Assembly (NCBI GenBank): GCA_945613045.1
Contig: CALZAG010000061.1
Location: forward strand, 1-8,768
DNA: 8,768 nucleotides
Direction: 5' to 3'
Source: an uncultured Clostridia bacterium
GTDB taxonomy: Bacteria > Bacillota > Clostridia > Oscillospirales > Oscillospiraceae
Shown here: piece by piece, positions 5,585 through 8,768 of the stretch
How positions within the stretch are numbered: the first letter of the stretch is position 1
Layout of the letters: every line of letters begins with the position of its first letter
The notes under the pieces: generated by a model
What the model was told of the DNA's origin: nothing
Database searches by the model: none
The model's input: the letters and a program-made list of their open reading frames with translations, nothing else
Made by a program: the position numbers and the translations under genes

Positions 5585-5605
5585 CTGTGCATAATATGAG
5601 ATAAT
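5577..5605 (+). promoter_or_regulatory. Sigma-A promoter of the rsmE-MATE operon
   Basis: The -35 is TTGAAA (5577-5582), the spacer is 17 bases, and the -10 is GATAAT (5600-5605). The start would be near 5612, at the edge of the palindrome at 5615-5626, with a leader of about 50 bases. Confidence 0.6.
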
Positions 5606-5619
5606 ATCCGCATTGCTAA
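5591..5619 (-). promoter_or_regulatory. Candidate promoter of the short minus-strand gene
   Basis: On the minus strand the -35 is TTAGCA (5619-5614), the spacer is 17 bases, and the -10 is TATTAT (5596-5591). The start would be near 5584, giving a leader of about 38 bases before ATG 5546. The element overlaps the rsmE promoter face to face, and its -35 lies partly in the palindrome. Confidence 0.45.
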
Positions 5620-5626
5620 TATTAGC
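5615..5626. promoter_or_regulatory. Perfect 12-bp palindrome between divergent promoters
   Basis: GCTAATATTAGC is a perfect palindrome. It covers the expected transcription start of rsmE and most of the -35 element of the minus-strand promoter. That makes it a candidate operator acting on both genes. No second copy was noticed in the window, and no known regulator can be named. Confidence 0.45.
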
Positions 5627-5661
5627 TGACGGATAGCGAATTCTTAAATTTGAGGTGTGAT

Positions 5662-6393
5662 ATGCCCAGATTTTTTATGCTTGGAACGAACAAATTCGGC
5701 GGGACGGCGATAATACGCGGCCGCGACGCCGAGCATATAAAGGTCCTGCGCCTTCGCCCGGGCGAGGACATGACCATTTGCGACGGCAAAGGCACGGACT
5801 ATAAATGCCGCCTTATCCGCTCGGACAAGGACGAGGCGGAGGCTGAGATAATCGAGGTGCTGCCGTGCCCGGCGGAGCCGACGGTATCCGTGCGCGTTCT
5901 GTGCGGCCTGCCCAAGGGCGATAAGACCGATTATATCATTCAAAAATCAGTTGAGGCCGGAGCGGCAGAGATCATATTCTTTGATTCCGCGCGAGTGATC
6001 CAGCGCACCGACGGCGTTTCCAAGAAGCTCGAGCGCTGGAACAGGATATCCGAGGAGGCCGCAAAGCAGTCGGGCCGCGGCATCATACCCGAGGTCAGGT
6101 GGCTCGGAAGCTTTGTCGAGGCGCTCGACGCGGCAAAGCAGACCGGGGAGGCCTTTTTCATGTACGAAACGGGGGAGCGGGAGAGCTTTTCCTCGGCACT
6201 GTCAAACGCGAAAAGCCTGAAGACCGCCGCGATAATCACCGGCCCCGAGGGCGGCTTTGAGCGCGTGGAGGCCGATATGGCGCGCGCCTGCGGTATGCAC
6301 ATCTGCTCCATGGGCAAGCGTATCCTTAGATGCGAAACTGCCCCCATAGTGGCGCTCACTGCGCTGATGTACGAAAGCGGAAATCTGGAATGA
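5662..6393 (+). CDS. rsmE: 16S rRNA (uracil(1498)-N(3))-methyltransferase RsmE
   Basis: A 243-residue SPOUT-class enzyme that adds a methyl group from S-adenosylmethionine to N3 of U1498 in 16S rRNA of the 30S subunit. Residues 1-70 form the PUA-like RNA-binding domain (HIKVLRLRPGED at 25-36). The catalytic domain shows KGDKTDYIIQKSVEAGA (85-101), RWNRISEEAAKQSGR (125-139), the SAM-site motif GPEGGF (194-199) and the trefoil-knot motif MGKRILRCETA (217-227), all diagnostic. Length is normal for the family. I chose ATG 5662 with GAGGTG (5652-5657) upstream, although the 4-base gap is short; an in-frame TTG at 5650 precedes that site and is unlikely. In many Bacillota rsmE follows prmA; here it instead heads an operon with a MATE transporter, whose start overlaps its stop by four bases. 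Confidence 0.96.
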   Translation: MPRFFMLGTNKFGGTAIIRGRDAEHIKVLRLRPGEDMTICDGKGTDYKCRLIRSDKDEAEAEIIEVLPCPAEPTVSVRVLCGLPKGDKTDYIIQKSVEAGAAEIIFFDSARVIQRTDGVSKKLERWNRISEEAAKQSGRGIIPEVRWLGSFVEALDAAKQTGEAFFMYETGERESFSSALSNAKSLKTAAIITGPEGGFERVEADMARACGMHICSMGKRILRCETAPIVALTALMYESGNLE

Positions 6394-7700
6394 CGCAGAG
6401 AAGCAAAAAACTTGTCAAATACGTTGTCCCGACCATACTCAGCAGCGTAAGCTACTTCCTGTTCACGATAATTGACGGTATATTTGTCGGGCAGGGCGTA
6501 GGCACGAACGCACTGGGCGCGGTGAACATCGCCTTCCCCTTTGTCATGGTGGTGTGCGCGTGCTTCATGCTGACCACCATCGGCGGCGTGACCGTTGTCG
6601 CCATCCGCCTCGGCAGGGGCGACGAAAAGGGAGCAAACGAAGCCTTCATGCACTCCCTGACGGCAACGATGCTGGTGGCCGCGGCGCTGTGCCTTACCGG
6701 TACTCTGCTAACCCCGCTGCTGTGCAGGCTCCTCGGCGCAAACGACACGTTTTACCAGTATGTCTATGACTATATTTTCTGGTATTCGGTGTTCATAATA
6801 CCCTCGGGACTTGCAAGCGCCATGCACGGCTTCTGCCGCAACGACGGCTCGCCCATTTTAGTGTCGGCGGCGGTCATCGTCGGCGCGCTGTGCAATATTT
6901 TCGGAGACTGGTATCTCATATTCCCCATGCAGATGGGGCTCAAGGGCGCGGCCATAGCCACGGGCGTTTCACAGACGATAAGCCTGCTGGTCGTGCTGCC
7001 GCATTTCATCCTCAAAAGGGGCAGGCTCCGCGCCGGAGGCTTCAGACCCGACGCTGCGCTTTTCAGGAAGATCGCCCTGCGCGGGCTCCCGGAATTCATT
7101 TCCCAGCTTGCCACCCCCACGGCTATCATAGCGACAAACTATGTTCTCCTTGCGAAGATCGGCGATATCGGCGTGAACGCCTTTTCCATCATCGGATATG
7201 TGGCTTCGTTCTCCGTGGCGATATTCTTCGGCACCGCCGAGGGCCTGCAGCCTCTGTTCGGCCGCTGCTACGGCGCGAAAAACGAGGCCGATCTTAAATA
7301 TTACTTCCGCTCGGGACTTACAATAAACTTTGTCGGCAGCGTTATCATCTATATACTGCTGCTGTTTGCGGGCGAGCCCGTGTGTGTCCTGTTCGGCGCG
7401 GATACCGAAACCCTGAAGTTCACGGTGCAGAGTATGCCGAAATACGCGTGGGGCTTCTCGGTCATGGCGCTGAACACGATAATCTCCGCCTATCTTTATT
7501 CCACTAAGCGCTCTGTTCAGGCGATAATCATGAACGTTCTGCGCAGCTTCGTGTTCAACCTTTCGGTGATCCTCCTGCTGCCGGAGCTTTTCGGCGCGGA
7601 CGCCGTATGGTATACCTTCGGCGTGTATGAGGCCATGGTGCTCGCCGCCGCGGTGATACTTCTGCGCCGCTCCGAAGAAAACGGTGTCGTGTTCAGATAG
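6390..7700 (+). CDS. MATE-family multidrug/metabolite efflux transporter
   Basis: A 436-residue inner-membrane protein with about twelve hydrophobic helices in two homologous halves, the normal size and layout for the MATE family, which exports cationic or other small molecules in exchange for Na+ or H+. Recognisable features include the first-helix segment with D29-G-I-F-V-G34, then GVGTNALGAVNIAFP (36-50), the loop RLGRGDEKGANEAF (73-86), GFCRNDGSP (147-155), and in the second half FGTAEGLQPLFGRCYGAKNE (280-299). This pattern fits the DinF/MepA-like clostridial branch. I chose ATG 6390, which overlaps the rsmE stop (ATGA); the ribosome site is weak, so translation is probably coupled to rsmE. 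The in-frame ATG at 6330 lies deep in rsmE and is rejected. The gene ends ahead of a strong terminator. The substrate cannot be read from the sequence. Confidence 0.93.
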   Translation: MTQRSKKLVKYVVPTILSSVSYFLFTIIDGIFVGQGVGTNALGAVNIAFPFVMVVCACFMLTTIGGVTVVAIRLGRGDEKGANEAFMHSLTATMLVAAALCLTGTLLTPLLCRLLGANDTFYQYVYDYIFWYSVFIIPSGLASAMHGFCRNDGSPILVSAAVIVGALCNIFGDWYLIFPMQMGLKGAAIATGVSQTISLLVVLPHFILKRGRLRAGGFRPDAALFRKIALRGLPEFISQLATPTAIIATNYVLLAKIGDIGVNAFSIIGYVASFSVAIFFGTAEGLQPLFGRCYGAKNEADLKYYFRSGLTINFVGSVIIYILLLFAGEPVCVLFGADTETLKFTVQSMPKYAWGFSVMALNTIISAYLYSTKRSVQAIIMNVLRSFVFNLSVILLLPELFGADAVWYTFGVYEAMVLAAAVILLRRSEENGVVFR

Positions 7701-7734
7701 AAAACCGACAATCCCGAGACGAATTGTTAAATCA

Positions 7735-7762
7735 AAAAACCGCACCCACGGGTGCGGTTTTT
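7735..7762. terminator. Bidirectional terminator between the MATE and DUF2804 genes
   Basis: A perfect 12-bp stem joins AAAAACCGCACC (7735-7746) to GGTGCGGTTTTT (7751-7762) with the loop CACG. A runs on the left and T runs on the right make it functional on both strands. It lies between the convergent stop codons at 7700 and 7770, so it probably serves both genes. Confidence 0.92.
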
Positions 7763-7769
7763 CAGCGTG

Positions 7770-8768
7770 TCACCACTTGTTCGAGACTTTTTCGGCGAAG
7801 CCGGGGAAGTCTTTAATTTCAATGACCTTGCCGTCGTCGAGGATCGCCCTGCCGGTGAACAGGCCGAACACCTGATGCTGATCGCTCTTTATCAGGAGCA
7901 CGTCGGTGCAGGAGGCGCGGTCGAGCACGGGCTTGAAGTCCATCTCAAACCTGCCGTCGTCGGAGGTGAAGGTCCACGGCTCGAGGAAGGCCTTTTCGTC
8001 GCCGGGAATGTTGAACTTTACCTGACTGAGCTTGTGCGCCTTGCCGTTATAAAACAGCATATTCTCGCTGGCGGCGGAGGTGTCGCCGAAGCCGTAGCCG
8101 ATGTTCCAGCCGAAGGGAACGCCGTCGACGGCGCCGGAGGCCGAGCCCCAGTACCAAGTGTTCTTGTAGGTCCAGACGCCGCGGCCCCAGTCGAGCACCG
8201 CGAAGCTGTCCTCGGGGTCGAAAACATAGCTGCGTCCGTCATAGCTTACCTCGCCCCTGGCGCGCAGGCAGTTGATCTTCTGGTTATAGTAGAAATGACC
8301 CGCCTTTTCAAATGGCGTTGCGATGACCATGCTCTCCTCGGGCTCGCCGGTGAGCTCGACCGTGGCGTTCAGCGCACCTGCAGGGCCGAACTTCTCCATA
8401 CGGGCGGTGAGGATGCGCGTGCCGGAGCCGTCGTTTTTAAAGCATATGCTGTAATTTTTGCCGTTGGCGACCGTATCGCCGACGGCGCTGGTCTCGGGCA
8501 GGCCGCGCTTTCCCAGAGGCATGAAGCACATGGGGCTTGTGGTGATCTCCCAGCCCTCCTCGAAGTTTAAAAGGCTTATCGAGTCCAGCCCCATGTAGCC
8601 GTTGTCGTCGATGGTCAGCGCCAGAGCGAAGCGGCCGTTGTTTATGAGGTAGTAGTCCCATTCCTTGATGCGCAGGGGGCTTGCCTTGATGTCGGCGCGC
8701 CTGTAAACGGGCAGGAGCTTTTTGGCGTAGCCGGCCTCGGTGAGGTTTCCGTCCTTGTCGAGCAGAGG
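7770..8768 (-). CDS. DUF2804 family protein, N-terminus beyond the window
   Basis: The frame stays open to the window edge and shows 332 residues; the start codon is outside. Family members are about 340 residues long, so only a short N-terminal piece should be missing. The visible part opens with LLDKDGNLTEAGYAKKLLPV, then RIKEWDYYLI and ALTIDDNGYMGLDSISLL. The conserved core DWGRGVW (visible residues 193-199) is followed by TYKNTWYWGSASG and GVPFGWNIGYGFGDTSAASEN. These are hallmarks of DUF2804. The family is predicted to be rich in beta strands and has no established function. No membrane helix is seen in the visible part. ATG 8594 is internal, because conserved family sequence lies upstream of it. 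Expression is convergent with the MATE gene. Confidence 0.9.
   Translation of the reverse strand, partial: PLLDKDGNLTEAGYAKKLLPVYRRADIKASPLRIKEWDYYLINNGRFALALTIDDNGYMGLDSISLLNFEEGWEITTSPMCFMPLGKRGLPETSAVGDTVANGKNYSICFKNDGSGTRILTARMEKFGPAGALNATVELTGEPEESMVIATPFEKAGHFYYNQKINCLRARGEVSYDGRSYVFDPEDSFAVLDWGRGVWTYKNTWYWGSASGAVDGVPFGWNIGYGFGDTSAASENMLFYNGKAHKLSQVKFNIPGDEKAFLEPWTFTSDDGRFEMDFKPVLDRASCTDVLLIKSDQHQVFGLFTGRAILDDGKVIEIKDFPGFAEKVSNKW

Noticed and set aside
5124..5594. Plus-strand frame across the gltS promoter and the intergenic region
   Set aside because: It covers the sigma-A promoter, a terminator hairpin and the short minus-strand gene, has no ribosome site, and resembles no family.
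5940..6653. Minus-strand frame across the rsmE-MATE junction
   Set aside because: It lies antisense to conserved RsmE motifs and spans two real genes; the composition is not protein-like.
6969..7745. Long minus-strand frame opposite the MATE gene
   Set aside because: It is a shadow frame of a well-supported transporter gene, with an implausible His/Arg/Glu-rich composition and no ribosome site.
7752..8570. Long plus-strand open frame (272 codons) opposite the DUF2804 gene
   Set aside because: It lies antisense to clear DUF2804 family sequence, has low-complexity Ala/Gly/Val-rich content typical of GC-rich shadow frames, and begins inside the terminator stem.
1..8768. CRISPR array, transposon ends, toxin-antitoxin pair or biosynthetic cluster
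   Set aside because: No regularly spaced repeats, transposase or integrase motifs, paired small toxin-like genes or clustered biosynthetic enzymes were found on either strand.

Overview
The window looks like a chromosomal segment from a GC-rich member of the Bacillota, class Clostridia, probably near the Oscillospirales/Ruminococcaceae. This rests on tRNA genes with encoded CCA, strong Shine-Dalgarno sites, sigma-A-type promoters, U-rich intrinsic terminators and the protein families present. No gene here fixes the genus, so the placement is inference.

Left part (1-2560), mixed and partly accessory. The window opens inside a tRNA-Ser (NGA anticodon), followed by a terminator-like hairpin. 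Next comes an AT-rich gene for an XRE-type repressor fused to a C-terminal zinc ribbon, with its own promoter. An intergenic stretch of about 250 bases then holds a nested palindrome and a clear promoter. That promoter drives a small soluble bacterial PH-domain protein, with a complete tRNA-Ser(CGA) and its terminator just behind it. An AraC-family regulator with a GyrI-like effector domain follows; it has an excellent ribosome site and its own terminator. The two regulators are visibly less GC-rich than the genes to the right and are probably later arrivals.

Middle part (2606-5278), a minus-strand operon. A sigma-A promoter at 5250-5278 drives a GltS-type sodium/glutamate symporter. It overlaps by four bases a PlsC-type acyltransferase that carries an extra zinc ribbon and a C-terminal domain of unknown role.

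Right part (5334-8768). A short unrecognised minus-strand gene (55 codons, with its own terminator) faces away from the plus-strand rsmE-MATE operon. A perfect 12-base palindrome lies between their two promoters. RsmE methylates 16S rRNA U1498; the MATE transporter starts inside the rsmE stop codon. MATE converges on a partial DUF2804 gene, and the two share a bidirectional terminator.

I found no CRISPR array, transposase, integrase, toxin-antitoxin pair, secretion cluster or biosynthetic cluster, and no compelling new multi-gene system. The items most worth checking are the PlsC/zinc-ribbon fusion, the short gene at 5379-5546 with its shared palindrome, and the XRE/zinc-ribbon gene beside a tRNA.
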